Part shown: piece after piece, positions 1 to 8,599 of the stretch
Position numbering within the stretch: the stretch's first letter is position 1
Layout: the number at the start of each line of letters is the position of its first letter
Source: Thermus caldilimi
Lineage (GTDB): Bacteria > Deinococcota > Deinococci > Deinococcales > Thermaceae
DNA: 64,000 nt
Reading direction: 5' to 3'
NCBI RefSeq assembly: GCF_004684245.1
Contig: NZ_CP038452.1
Location: 372,001-436,000 of the forward strand
Translations under genes and position numbers: made by a program
The notes under the pieces: model-generated
What the model saw: the letters and a program-made list of their open reading frames with translations, nothing else
Database searches by the model: none
Told to the model about the DNA's origin: nothing

Positions 1-1032
1 GTAGGCCTTCTTGCCTTGGATTTCCCGCAGGCGCTGGTGGGCCTCCTTAAAGCCCACCAGCTTCCGGCTTTCCTCATCGTAGAGGTGCATGTCAGCGAAG
101 GCGATTTTGAAGGCATCCTTGAGGGTAACCGTGGGGGCCACCTTCACCAGGTCCACCTCCTCCTGCACCTTGGGCAAGAGGTAGTTGGGGATCTTGGGGG
201 CCAGGTGGTGGATGTGGTGGAAGCCGATGTTCCCGGTGAGCCACTGGAGCACCTTGGGGAGCTTCAGGTAGGTGCTTCCCTCCATGGCCGCCTTCAGGAA
301 CTCCCAGCGGGGGTCGTGCTCCCAGTAGACATCCTCAAACTGGTGCTGCACGTAGAAGAGGAAGATGCCGATCATTCCCGCCAGGTACTGGATGGGCAGG
401 TAGACGAAGAGGAGGGTCTTAACCCCGAAAAAGACCACGATCCCCGCCAGCAAGAGGGCCAGGAAGAGGTTGGTTAAGGCCACGGAGTTGCGCACGGAAG
501 GCTTGTCCGAGCCGTAGCCCAGAGGAAGCCGGTAGGAGAGCATGAAGACGTAGATGGGCCCCAGGAAGAACATGATCCAGGGGTTCCGGTAAAGGCGGTA
601 CTTGAGCCTGTCCCAGGGGCTGGCCTTCAGGTACTCTTCCAGGGTCATGGTGTAGATGTCCCCCACCCCCCGCTTGTCCAGGTTGCCGCTGGTGGCGTGG
701 TGCCGGGCGTGGGATAGCTGCCAGTGGTGGTAGGGAACCAGGGTGAGGACCCCGGTGAAGAAGCCTAGAAGATCGTTGGCCCACTTCCTGGGGAAGAAGG
801 AGCCGTGGCCGGCGTCGTGCTGCAGGATGAACAGGCGGACCAGGAACAAGGCGGCTGCGAAGTCCAGAAGGAGGGTCAGGGCCAGGGAAACGGAAAGGGC
901 CTTGTGGGCCAGGTAAAAGAGGAGGAGAAGGGGAAGAAGGGTGTCCGCCACCTGGCGCAGGCTTCTTAGGGTGTCGGGCTTGGCATAGGGTTTGATGAGG
1001 GGGATCCAGTCCTTGGGTTCTACTTTACGCAT
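1..1032 (-). CDS. Membrane fatty acid desaturase, C-terminus cut by window edge
   Basis: The frame is open for 344 codons from an ATG at 1030-1032 to the left edge, so the C-terminus is missing. The three histidine clusters of integral-membrane acyl desaturases are visible: HDAGH at about residues 71-75, HARHH at about 108-112 and HHIHH at about 272-276. They ligate the diiron centre. Hydrophobic stretches near residues 28-45 and 49-68 and later ones fit a multi-pass membrane enzyme that introduces a double bond into lipid acyl chains. A strong Shine-Dalgarno (GGGAGG) precedes the ATG. It is divergent from the c-di-GMP gene. The family is clear from the His boxes; the exact regiospecificity cannot be told. 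Confidence 0.9.
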   Translation of the reverse strand, partial: MRKVEPKDWIPLIKPYAKPDTLRSLRQVADTLLPLLLLFYLAHKALSVSLALTLLLDFAAALFLVRLFILQHDAGHGSFFPRKWANDLLGFFTGVLTLVPYHHWQLSHARHHATSGNLDKRGVGDIYTMTLEEYLKASPWDRLKYRLYRNPWIMFFLGPIYVFMLSYRLPLGYGSDKPSVRNSVALTNLFLALLLAGIVVFFGVKTLLFVYLPIQYLAGMIGIFLFYVQHQFEDVYWEHDPRWEFLKAAMEGSTYLKLPKVLQWLTGNIGFHHIHHLAPKIPNYLLPKVQEEVDLVKVAPTVTLKDAFKIAFADMHLYDEESRKLVGFKEAHQRLREIQGKKAY

Positions 1033-1109
1033 GCTCACTCCTCCCTTTTTTCGGGAGCGGCTTATGGTACCCCCTTGGCGGATGAGGACCGTGAGGAAAG
1101 GGGAGAATT

Positions 1110-4100
1110 TTGTCCCTGATAAATGAAGTAATGTATGGTATGCCCAGGCGAACCCAGGTAACCCTTCAGCTCTCCGGGGTCCTCCTAAAGGAGGCTCCCT
1201 TACAGGCCAGGTTACAGGAGTTCCTCAAGGCCCTCCTGGAGGTACCTTGGCTTGGTTTGCAGGCCAGGGGGGCCATCTTCCTTAAGCAGGGGGAAAGCCT
1301 CCGCCTGGTGGCGGAGTACCGTCTGGACGAACCCTTGAAGACCGCCTGTGCCCTTTTGCCCTTGGGCCGGTGCCTGTGCGGACGGGTGGGGCTTACAGGG
1401 GAGTCGCTTTGGACTCCCGACGTGGATGAGGCTCACGAGATCACCTACCCGGGGATGCCTCCCCATGGCCACGCCATCCTTCCCCTCAAGGTGGGAAAGC
1501 GGGTTCTCGGGGTCTTGAACCTGTACCTGGAGCCAGGGGCAAGACTATCCCCCACCGCCAGGGCCACGTTGGGGATGGCCGCGGGCCTCCTGGCCCTGGC
1601 GGTGCTCAGGGAGCGGGCGGAGAGGGCAGCCAGGGTTTTGCACCGGGCCAGCCAGGTGGCCCTCGAGGCCCAGGACGAGGCCGAGTATTTCCGGCGCCTG
1701 TGCGGTTTGCTGGTGGAGGAGGGATACGCCCTGGCCTGGGTGGGGGAGGCCCTGCCCGACGGTCGGGTGCGCCCTCTGGAGGGGGCTGGGGCGGTGGGGT
1801 ACCTGGAGGGACTGGTGGTGCGCCACGACGAAACCCCCGAGGGGCAGGGTCCCACGGGGAGGGCCATCCGCCTGGGCGAGCCCCAGGTGCTGAGGGATGT
1901 GGGCGAGGACCCAAACTACGGCCCTTGGCGCCTTCGGGCGCGAGCCTATGGCTTCGCCTCCGGTGTTGCCTTGCCCATTTGGTTTGGGCATCGAATCTTT
2001 GGCTCCCTGAACATATACGCCCCCGAGCCCGATGCCTTTGACCCGGAGGAGGTGGTCCTCCTCCAGGACCTGGCTCATTTGGCGGGGAGGGCCCTGGAGC
2101 GCTTCCGTGCCCAAGCCTTGGCCCATTTGCTCTCCCAGGTGGTGGAGCAGGTGCCGGAGGCCATCTTCGTCACGGACCTGGAAGGGCGCATCACCTACAC
2201 CAACCCTGCCTTGCTGGCCCACACGGGCTATACCCTGGATGAGGTCTTGGGGCAGACCCCCCGCATCTTCAAATCAGGAAAGCACCCGGAGGTCTTCTAC
2301 CGGCACCTCTGGGATACCTTGCGGCGGGGCCAGGTATTCCGAAGCCTCTTCTATAACCGCCGGAAAGACGGCCGGCTGGTGGTGGAGGATAAGATCCTAA
2401 CCCCCATACGGGACCTCCGGGGCCAGATGGTGGCCTATGCCTCCACGGGGCGGGACATCACCCGGGAGTGGAGCCTTTACCGCATTCAGCAGGTGCTCAT
2501 CCAGATGCTGGAGCGTTTTTTGCAGGAGGGGATTGGGCGTTCCTTCTTCCAGCACTTTCTCGACAAGGTCCTGGAGGCCATCCCGGGGGCTGAGGCGGGA
2601 AGCCTTCTTTTACGAAACCGGGACGGGAGCGTCTCCTTCGTGGCCCTTACGGGGCATGACCCCGGGCTAAGGGAAGTGCGCCTTGCTCCCGAGGAGGTTT
2701 ACGCCCTAGAGGCCCAGGCTCCGCAGGGCCGGGTGTCTGGGGCGGTGCTTGGGGAGTTCCTCCGGCACCTGCCCCCGGAAAAGGGGGAGGTTCTCGGGCA
2801 AAAGGGGCGCCTTGGGGAGCTTAAAGAAAGCCTTTATGCCCGCCTCGAGGTGGAGGGGGAAGCCATCGGGGCCCTGTACCTGGATGCCTTCCAGGCTCCT
2901 TTCCCTGAGGAGGCCCTGGATCCCTTCCGTTTCCTGGCCCGTTGGCTGGAGATGATTTTCTCCTGGGAGCGGGCCCAGGTGCAGGCCCGGTACCTCCGCT
3001 ACCACGATCCCCTTACCGGCCTGCCCAACCGCGCCTTGTTGGAGGAAGCCTGGCGGGAAGGGGATGAACCCCTTGTGCTGGTGCTGGCAGACCTGGACAG
3101 CTTCGGGGAGTTTAACCAGATACATGGCCGGAAGGTGGGGGATATGCTCCTGGCGGCAGCGGCCCAGGCCTGGGCGGAACTCCTTCCCAAGGGTGGGCAG
3201 CTTTACCGCTTGGGGGATGACGAGTTCCTCTTCGTGCTTCCCCTTGAACCGGGAAAGGTCCTGGGGTTTTATCAGGGCTTGACAAGGGCTTTGCAGGCCA
3301 GCGCCCCAAGCCCCTTGGAAAAGGCCAAGCTGGGGATCTCCGTGGGGGTGGTGGCCTACCCCACCGACGGGCGGAACCTGGGCGAACTCCTCCGGCGAGC
3401 GGACCTCGCCCTGCGGGAGGCCAAGAAGGGCCGGGGGATCGCTTACTTCAACCGCGAGCTGGAGGTCGCCTACATGGAGCGGGTGGAGGTCCTGGCCGCC
3501 CTGGAGGAAGCCTTGCGGGAAGGCCGGTTGGTCCTGTTCGGCCAGCCCATCGTGGATCTTTCCACCCTCGAGGCCGTGGCCACGGAGGTGCTGGTGCGCT
3601 GGCCCAGGGAGGGAGGCTTCTGGCCTGCGGGGGTCTTCATCCCCCTGGCGGAGGAAACCGGGTTGATCCGGGAGCTGGACCTTTACGTGCTCCGCCTGGT
3701 GGAGACCCTGCCCGAGAATAGCCTCTGGCACGTGAACCTTTCCCCGCAAACCCTGCGCGACCCCCGGTTCCTGGAAGCGGCCTCCCGCCTGCGGGGCAAG
3801 GGGGTGCGGTTTGAGATCACCGAGTACGCCCTGGCCCAAGGGGTGGAGGAGGTGCTACAAGAGCTGGTGGAAATGGGGTTCGGGCTGGTCCTGGATGACT
3901 TTGGCCAGGGCTACGCCTCCCTCAACACCTTGATCCAACACCCCTTCTGCATGGTCAAGATGGACCGGGGCTTCACCGCCGGGCTTGGGGAAAATCCCAA
4001 ATCCCATGCGGTCCTGCGGGCCTCCTTGAGCCTGGCCCGGGAGCTGGGGTTGGAACTGGTGGCGGAAGGGGTGGAAACCCAGGCGCAGCGGGCCTGGTTG

Positions 4101-4169
4101 TTGCGCCTTGGGTACCGGTTCGCCCAGGGTTACCTCTTCGGGACTCCCCAGCCCATCAGCGGCTCCTGA
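1110..4169 (+). CDS. GAF-GAF-PAS-GAF-GGDEF-EAL cyclic-di-GMP signalling protein
   Basis: A 1019-residue soluble sensor protein with no signal peptide or membrane span. Order: two GAF-like domains (about 25-165 and 175-330), a PAS domain (about 340-455), a third GAF-like region (460-625), GGDEF (about 633-785) and EAL (about 805-1015). The GGDEF signature reads GDDEF, so the second glycine is lost and cyclase activity is doubtful. The EAL domain keeps its key residues: EVL, the Asn in NLSPQ, the Glu in EITE, the DDFG pair, the Lys in MVKMD and AEGVE. It is therefore probably a phosphodiesterase hydrolysing c-di-GMP, with sensing domains controlling it. The TTG at 1110 is used because GGGGAG lies just upstream; an ATG at 1131 lacks one. 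The 3' end overlaps dtd tail to tail. Confidence 0.9.
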   Translation: MSLINEVMYGMPRRTQVTLQLSGVLLKEAPLQARLQEFLKALLEVPWLGLQARGAIFLKQGESLRLVAEYRLDEPLKTACALLPLGRCLCGRVGLTGESLWTPDVDEAHEITYPGMPPHGHAILPLKVGKRVLGVLNLYLEPGARLSPTARATLGMAAGLLALAVLRERAERAARVLHRASQVALEAQDEAEYFRRLCGLLVEEGYALAWVGEALPDGRVRPLEGAGAVGYLEGLVVRHDETPEGQGPTGRAIRLGEPQVLRDVGEDPNYGPWRLRARAYGFASGVALPIWFGHRIFGSLNIYAPEPDAFDPEEVVLLQDLAHLAGRALERFRAQALAHLLSQVVEQVPEAIFVTDLEGRITYTNPALLAHTGYTLDEVLGQTPRIFKSGKHPEVFYRHLWDTLRRGQVFRSLFYNRRKDGRLVVEDKILTPIRDLRGQMVAYASTGRDITREWSLYRIQQVLIQMLERFLQEGIGRSFFQHFLDKVLEAIPGAEAGSLLLRNRDGSVSFVALTGHDPGLREVRLAPEEVYALEAQAPQGRVSGAVLGEFLRHLPPEKGEVLGQKGRLGELKESLYARLEVEGEAIGALYLDAFQAPFPEEALDPFRFLARWLEMIFSWERAQVQARYLRYHDPLTGLPNRALLEEAWREGDEPLVLVLADLDSFGEFNQIHGRKVGDMLLAAAAQAWAELLPKGGQLYRLGDDEFLFVLPLEPGKVLGFYQGLTRALQASAPSPLEKAKLGISVGVVAYPTDGRNLGELLRRADLALREAKKGRGIAYFNRELEVAYMERVEVLAALEEALREGRLVLFGQPIVDLSTLEAVATEVLVRWPREGGFWPAGVFIPLAEETGLIRELDLYVLRLVETLPENSLWHVNLSPQTLRDPRFLEAASRLRGKGVRFEITEYALAQGVEEVLQELVEMGFGLVLDDFGQGYASLNTLIQHPFCMVKMDRGFTAGLGENPKSHAVLRASLSLARELGLELVAEGVETQAQRAWLLRLGYRFAQGYLFGTPQPISGS

Positions 4170-4623
4170 ACCTCTCCGCTTTCGCCTCCGAGTCCAATAT
4201 GAGGGTCACGGGGCCATCGTTCACCAGGTGCACCCGCATGTGGGCCCCGTAAACCCCGGTTTCCACGTGCACGCCCTGTTGCAGGAAGGCCTCTATGGCC
4301 GCCTCGTAGAGGCGCTTGCCCAGGTCGGGCGGGGCCGCCCGGACAAAGGAGGGTCGGTTTCCCTTGCGGGTGTCCGCGTAAAGGGTGAACTGGCTCACGA
4401 GGAGCACCTCCCCGCCCACCTCCTTGAGGGACAGGTTCATCTTTCCGGCCTCGTCGGGGAAGATGCGCAGGGCCACGATCTTGCGCGCCAGGTAAAGGGC
4501 GTCCTCCACCGTGTCCCCGTGCCCCACCCCCAGGAGGACCAGAAGCCCGGGGCCGATCCTGCCCACCTCCTCGCCTTCCACCTCCACGAAGGCCTCGGAA
4601 ACCCGTTGCACCACCGCCCGCAT
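4156..4623 (-). CDS. dtd: D-aminoacyl-tRNA deacylase
   Basis: A 155-residue protein, the usual length for bacterial DTD. It hydrolyses D-amino acids (and mischarged glycine) from tRNA in the cytoplasm. The N-terminus [17 protein letters not shown] is typical. The two active-site motifs are present: SQFTLYAD near residue 80 and NDGPVT near residue 137. It starts 3 bp after the upstream DegV stop and is the last gene of a degV-degV-dtd operon. Its end overlaps the convergent GGDEF/EAL gene by 14 bp. Confidence 0.95.
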   Translation of the reverse strand: MRAVVQRVSEAFVEVEGEEVGRIGPGLLVLLGVGHGDTVEDALYLARKIVALRIFPDEAGKMNLSLKEVGGEVLLVSQFTLYADTRKGNRPSFVRAAPPDLGKRLYEAAIEAFLQQGVHVETGVYGAHMRVHLVNDGPVTLILDSEAKAERFRSR

Positions 4624-4626
4624 GCC

Positions 4627-5469
4627 TCACCCCCTGGGCCCGGCGAAGAGGGCCACGGTGCCCGGGCCCGCGTGGACGCTCACCGCAGCCCCTGCCCGCA
4701 AGGTGCCCAAGACCTCCACGCCTTCCGCCCTCAGGGCCTCGCCCAAGGTCCTGGCGCCCTCCGAGTTGCCCGCATGGGCCAGGTAGACGGGTCCCCCAGT
4801 CGGGAAGTCCCGGCGGAAGAGCTCCACCAGCCTGCGCAGGCCCTCCTTGAAGCCCCGCACCCGGGGGCCAGCCAGGACCCGGCTCCCCTTGACCTCCAGC
4901 ACCGGAAGGATGCTGAGAAGCCCGCCCATGAACCTCTGCAGGCCGGAGATCCGCCCGGAGCGGTGCAGGTAGATAAGGGTTTCGGGGAGGACATAGCCCC
5001 GCACCCTCTCCCGGTAGGGGGCAAGGGCTTCCTCCAGGTGTTCCCAGGCCACCCCTCTTCCCAGAAGCCGGCGGGCTTCCTCCAGCACCAAGAGGAGGCC
5101 CCCGTTCAGGGACCAGGAATCCAGCACCTTTACCCTTTCCCCGAACTCCCGGGCCACCGCCATGGCGGTGGCCACGGTCCCCGAGAGGTGGCCGGACACG
5201 TGGACGGAAAGCACCCGCTCGTGGGTTTGCAGGAGGGTTTCGTAGGTGGAGCGCAGGTCCTCGAGGGCCACCTGGCTGGTGGAAAGCCGCTCCCCTCGGC
5301 GCAGGAGGTCCAGGACCTCCTCGTCGGTGATGCCCAGCTGGTCGCGGAGGGTTCTATTCCCCCAGATCACCTGCTGGGGCACCACGTGAATACCCTGCTT
5401 TAAGGCCCCTTCCGGGCTCAGGCCTAAGGTGGAGTCGGCCACAAAGGCTACTTTAGAGGCTGTAGGCAT
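4627..5469 (-). CDS. DegV family fatty-acid-binding protein (second copy)
   Basis: A 280-residue DegV/FakB-type protein. The N-terminal VAFVADSTLGLSPE carries the DST lipid-binding signature. The central LSVHVSGHLSGTVATAM matches the second conserved loop of the family. DegV proteins bind one fatty acid; in other bacteria they present it to a kinase (FakA). No FakA is seen here. The ATG at 5467-5469 lies inside the end of the upstream degV, an overlap of 17 bp. The two copies have diverged, so this looks like an old tandem duplication rather than a recent one. Confidence 0.88.
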   Translation of the reverse strand: MPTASKVAFVADSTLGLSPEGALKQGIHVVPQQVIWGNRTLRDQLGITDEEVLDLLRRGERLSTSQVALEDLRSTYETLLQTHERVLSVHVSGHLSGTVATAMAVAREFGERVKVLDSWSLNGGLLLVLEEARRLLGRGVAWEHLEEALAPYRERVRGYVLPETLIYLHRSGRISGLQRFMGGLLSILPVLEVKGSRVLAGPRVRGFKEGLRRLVELFRRDFPTGGPVYLAHAGNSEGARTLGEALRAEGVEVLGTLRAGAAVSVHAGPGTVALFAGPRG

Positions 5470-6295
5470 AGAACCCGTAGGTGCCGGGCCCGGTGTGGCT
5501 GGCGATCACCGCTCCCAGCTCGCTCACCAGGGCTTCCTCCACGGGAAGGCCCGAGGCCAAAACCATCTCCTTAAGCTCCCTTACGGCGTTTTCCTCAGCG
5601 CTATAAAGGAAGAAGGCCCGGATGTGCTCCCGTCCCCTGGCCCAGGCCTGGAAGTCCTTGAGGATCTCCTCTCTGGCTTTCCTTTCCCCCCGGGCCCGGC
5701 CCGCGGCCTCCACCCGCCCCTCCTTCAGGGTCAGGATGGGCTTGATGCCCAGGAGGGTGCCCAACAGGGCCTGGGCTCCGCCGATGCGCCCCCCTCGCTT
5801 CAAGAACTCCAGGGTGGCCACGCTGAAGCGCACGAAGTGATCCTGGCGCATGCGCTCCAGCTCGCGGAGGACCTCCGGCAGGGCCTGGCCCGCTTGCAAG
5901 AGCTCGTGGGCCCGCAGGACCATCATGCCTATCCCCAAGGAAGCGGCCTGGCTGTCAAAGACGGTGATCCGCTCGGGAAAGTTTTGTGCCGCAAGAAGGG
6001 CGGACTGCACCGTTCCCGAGAGCTTGGCCGAGATGTGGATGGAAAGCACGTGGTCGGCCTCCTGCAGGGCCTCCTGGTAGGCCCGCTGGAAATCCTCAGG
6101 GGAAGGCTGGCTGGTGGTGGGAAAGGCCTCCCCCTCCCGCACCTTCTTGAAGATCTCCTCGGGGGTGATCTCCTCCCAGTCCCTGTAGATGCGTCCTCCC
6201 AGGTTCACGTAAAGGGGCACCACCCTTACCCCCAGGCGTTCCCTTAGGGGCCTGGGTAGGTCAGAGGTGGAGTCGGTGATCAAGGCTACCTTCAT
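5453..6295 (-). CDS. DegV family fatty-acid-binding protein (first copy)
   Basis: A 280-residue DegV protein. The start is the ATG at 6293-6295 because AAGGAGG lies directly upstream; a longer in-frame ATG at 6388 gives a non-homologous extension without a ribosome site. MKVALITDSTSDLP holds the DST motif, and LSIHISAKLSGTVQSA is the conserved second lipid-contact loop. It is the first gene of the degV-degV-dtd operon and divergent from serA, about 100 bp away. The function is inferred from the family: acyl chain binding and delivery. Confidence 0.9.
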   Translation of the reverse strand: MKVALITDSTSDLPRPLRERLGVRVVPLYVNLGGRIYRDWEEITPEEIFKKVREGEAFPTTSQPSPEDFQRAYQEALQEADHVLSIHISAKLSGTVQSALLAAQNFPERITVFDSQAASLGIGMMVLRAHELLQAGQALPEVLRELERMRQDHFVRFSVATLEFLKRGGRIGGAQALLGTLLGIKPILTLKEGRVEAAGRARGERKAREEILKDFQAWARGREHIRAFFLYSAEENAVRELKEMVLASGLPVEEALVSELGAVIASHTGPGTYGFYAYSL

Positions 6296-6394
6296 ATCTC
6301 CTCCTTGTGCTCCCGGACAAGATACCACAGGCTTGTGGTGTAGTGTAGCGGGCTTGTTGCTCTTAAAGGGGCTTTCTGCTAGGGTCAAGGGTAT

Positions 6395-7960
6395 ATGTGG
6401 CGGGTCTTGGTGTCCGACGAGATGCGGCTTGGGGATGTGAAGTACCCAGGGGTGCTTTTGGACTACCGGCCGGGGATCGGGCGGGAGGAGCTTTTGGAGA
6501 TCATCCCCGCCTACGATGCCCTCATCACCCGGAGCCGAACCCAGGTGGATGCCGAGCTACTGAAGCGGGGCAAGCGGCTCAAGGTGGTGGGACGGGGCGG
6601 GGTGGGCGTGGACAACGTGGACCTCGAGGCGGCAAGCCGCCTGGGCATCCTGGTGGTCAACGTTCCCGAGGCCAACACCCGCTCGGCGGCGGAGCTGGCC
6701 TTTGGCCTCCTTCTGGCAGCGGCCCGGGGCATCGCCCTTTCCGACCGCAAGATCCGCGCCGGGGAGTGGGACCGGAAGTTCCTGGGCCTGGAGCTTAAGG
6801 GGAAAACCCTGGGCATCGTCGGCCTGGGGAGGATCGGAAGCCAGGTGGCCCGCTTCGCCAAGGGGTTTGAGATGCGGGTCTTGGCCTACGACCCCTACAT
6901 CCCCCGGACCCGGGCGGAGAGCCTGGGGGTGGAGCTCCTGGAGGACCTTTCCGACCTCCTCCGTCAGAGCCACTTCCTCACCGTCCACACCCCCCTCACC
7001 GAGGAAACCCGGGGGATGATCGGGCGGAGGGAACTCTACCTCCTCCCCCGGGGGGCGGTGGTGGTGAACGCCGCCAGAGGGGGCATCGTGGACGAGAAGG
7101 CCCTGTTGGAGGTGTTGGAAGAGGGCCACCTGTTCGCTGCTGGCCTGGACGTGTTTGCCCAGGAGCCGCCCCCCAAGGACCACCCGCTTCTTAACCACCC
7201 GAAGGTGGTCCTCACCGCCCACCTGGGGGCCAACACCTTTGAGGCCCAGGACCGGGTGGGGGAGGCGGTTTTGGAGCGGGTGGTGCGCACCTTGGAGGGG
7301 GATCTTTCCTATGCCCTGAACACCGGGTTTGATCCCGAGGCCCTCGAGGCCCTGAGGGGGTTCCTGCCCCTGGGGGAGGCGTTGGGGAAACTTCTTGCCC
7401 AGATCACCCGGGGCCGGCCCGAGGTGCTGGAGGTAAGCTTCCTGGGCCGGTTTGAAAAGGACCCCGAGCCCGTGGCCAGCGCCGTGGCCAAGGGCTTCCT
7501 CTCCCGGGTGCTGGGGGAGGAGATGGTGAACCTGGTTTCCGCCAGGCCCCTTCTTAAGGACCGGGGCATCCGGCTCGTCACCCGCAGGCAGGAGGAGGCG
7601 GGGGAGTACACCAGGCTTCTGGAGGTGCGCCTTGCCACCGACCAGGAGGAGCGCCGGGCCCGCGGGGTGGTGATGGCGGGGAAACCCCGCTTGGTGGGCA
7701 TCGACGACTATGCCCTCGAGGTGGTGCCGGAAGGGTACATGCTGGTCTGCATCAACTACGACCGCCCGGGGGTGGTGGGCCAGGTGGGAACCCTCCTGGG
7801 CGAGGCCGGGGTGAACATTGCCGGGATGCAACTGGGCCGGGATGTGCCGGGGGGAAGGGCCCTTTTTGTTCTCACCGTGGACGAGAAGCCAAGCCCGGAG
7901 GTCTTGGAGGCCCTTAGGGCCTTGCCGGTGCTGGAGAGGGTGGATCTGGCGGAGCTTTAG
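6395..7960 (+). CDS. serA: D-3-phosphoglycerate dehydrogenase
   Basis: A 521-residue long-form SerA, the first enzyme of serine synthesis (3-phosphoglycerate to 3-phosphohydroxypyruvate, NAD-dependent). The NAD fold is marked by GIVGLGRIGSQVA near residue 147, followed by the acidic YDPYI. The catalytic Arg (NAARGG), Glu (FAQEPP) and His (LTAHLGAN) are all present. An intervening ASB-type domain (about 315-445) and a C-terminal ACT domain (about 450-521, starting near MLVCINYDRPGVVG) indicate the long type, often regulated by serine. It is monocistronic: divergent from degV and followed by about 200 bp of spacer. Confidence 0.97.
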   Translation: MWRVLVSDEMRLGDVKYPGVLLDYRPGIGREELLEIIPAYDALITRSRTQVDAELLKRGKRLKVVGRGGVGVDNVDLEAASRLGILVVNVPEANTRSAAELAFGLLLAAARGIALSDRKIRAGEWDRKFLGLELKGKTLGIVGLGRIGSQVARFAKGFEMRVLAYDPYIPRTRAESLGVELLEDLSDLLRQSHFLTVHTPLTEETRGMIGRRELYLLPRGAVVVNAARGGIVDEKALLEVLEEGHLFAAGLDVFAQEPPPKDHPLLNHPKVVLTAHLGANTFEAQDRVGEAVLERVVRTLEGDLSYALNTGFDPEALEALRGFLPLGEALGKLLAQITRGRPEVLEVSFLGRFEKDPEPVASAVAKGFLSRVLGEEMVNLVSARPLLKDRGIRLVTRRQEEAGEYTRLLEVRLATDQEERRARGVVMAGKPRLVGIDDYALEVVPEGYMLVCINYDRPGVVGQVGTLLGEAGVNIAGMQLGRDVPGGRALFVLTVDEKPSPEVLEALRALPVLERVDLAEL

Positions 7961-8148
7961 GTCTGGAATGGGGAGCTGGTTGGGGATGGGTTTTGGGGAG
8001 ACATTGAGCACATGCGCGTTTAATCGTGAATATAAGCACACAATGCTACCTTCCCGCCGCAAGGAGTCGCCCTCATGCCGGGGCTAAGGGGGATTAGGAG
8101 AGGTGAATCGCTTCTCCGGCGTTTAGCAAAGCCCGGGCCCGGCGCCGA

Positions 8149-8185
8149 GTCTACGGGTTCAGCGCTTCTTCCCGAACCCGTAGAC
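8149..8185. terminator. 12-bp perfect inverted repeat over the end of the 8159-8590 gene
   Basis: GTCTACGGGTTC (8149-8160) and GAACCCGTAGAC (8174-8185) pair perfectly around a 13-nt loop. The right arm lies in the last codons of the minus-strand gene and the left arm just beyond its stop. It could be a terminator that recruits coding sequence, but no T-run follows on either strand, so the role is inferred. The rest of the spacer 7961-8148 shows only a weak G-U-containing stem near 8098-8116 and no gene. Confidence 0.45.
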
Positions 8186-8590
8186 CAGTTCCTCCCCCTT
8201 GCGCACCACCAGGAGGATGGCGGACCGGCCCAGGCTGTCCTTGAGGAGGTAAAGGCTTCGCACCTCCCCGTCTATGGTTTTCTCCTCCTGCCTCTCCACG
8301 AAGTAGCCCGCGGCAGCAAAGCTGGTGAGGACCTGCTGGACGAAAGCAGCGTGGAGCCTGCTGGCGATGCCTTTGGCCACAAAGGCCTCGAGGGCATACC
8401 CCTTGGCCTCGGGAAAGCGAAGGAGGAGGGGTTCAGGGTTTTTGGCCTTGTAGCTTCCCGTGGGCAGGCGCACCGCTGGGTCCAGGCTGGAGGCCAAGGC
8501 CACCACGGCGGTGGCCTCCAGGAGGGTCTGGGCAAAGCCCACGCCGCCCAAAAGCAGGAGAACCAGGAGAACCACCCTGGGCTTTGGCAT
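8159..8590 (-). CDS. Exported protein of unknown function
   Basis: A 143-residue protein with a clear signal peptide: MPKPR, a leucine/valine core, then GFAQ with likely cleavage after about residue 20. The mature part is mixed alpha/beta and shows a repeated pattern of hydrophobic strands near its end (RSLYLLKDS, AILLVVRKG, ELVYGFG). I do not recognise the family. It starts 9 bp after the PucR regulator stop, so both are probably co-transcribed. It is read as a real gene because of the signal peptide, codon use and tight spacing. Confidence 0.75.
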   Translation of the reverse strand: MPKPRVVLLVLLLLGGVGFAQTLLEATAVVALASSLDPAVRLPTGSYKAKNPEPLLLRFPEAKGYALEAFVAKGIASRLHAAFVQQVLTSFAAAGYFVERQEEKTIDGEVRSLYLLKDSLGRSAILLVVRKGEELVYGFGKKR

Positions 8591-8599
8591 ATAGGGATC

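Noticed and set aside
2706-3839. 377-codon frame antisense to the GGDEF/EAL gene
   Set aside because: It is a shadow of a clear multidomain protein, with no motif and no start signal.
4108-5403. 431-codon plus-strand frame over dtd and degV
   Set aside because: The minus strand encodes dtd and DegV with full motifs; the plus frame is their shadow.
6557-8062. 500-codon open frame antisense to serA
   Set aside because: It is the GC-driven shadow of serA: it has no family motif, no ribosome site and a Gly/His/Gln/Pro-rich composition typical of antisense frames in high-GC DNA.
7961-8148. Possible small RNA or tRNA in the serA downstream gap
   Set aside because: No tRNA-like cloverleaf or CCA end could be drawn; only a weak G-U stem near 8098-8116 and the hairpin at 8149 are seen.
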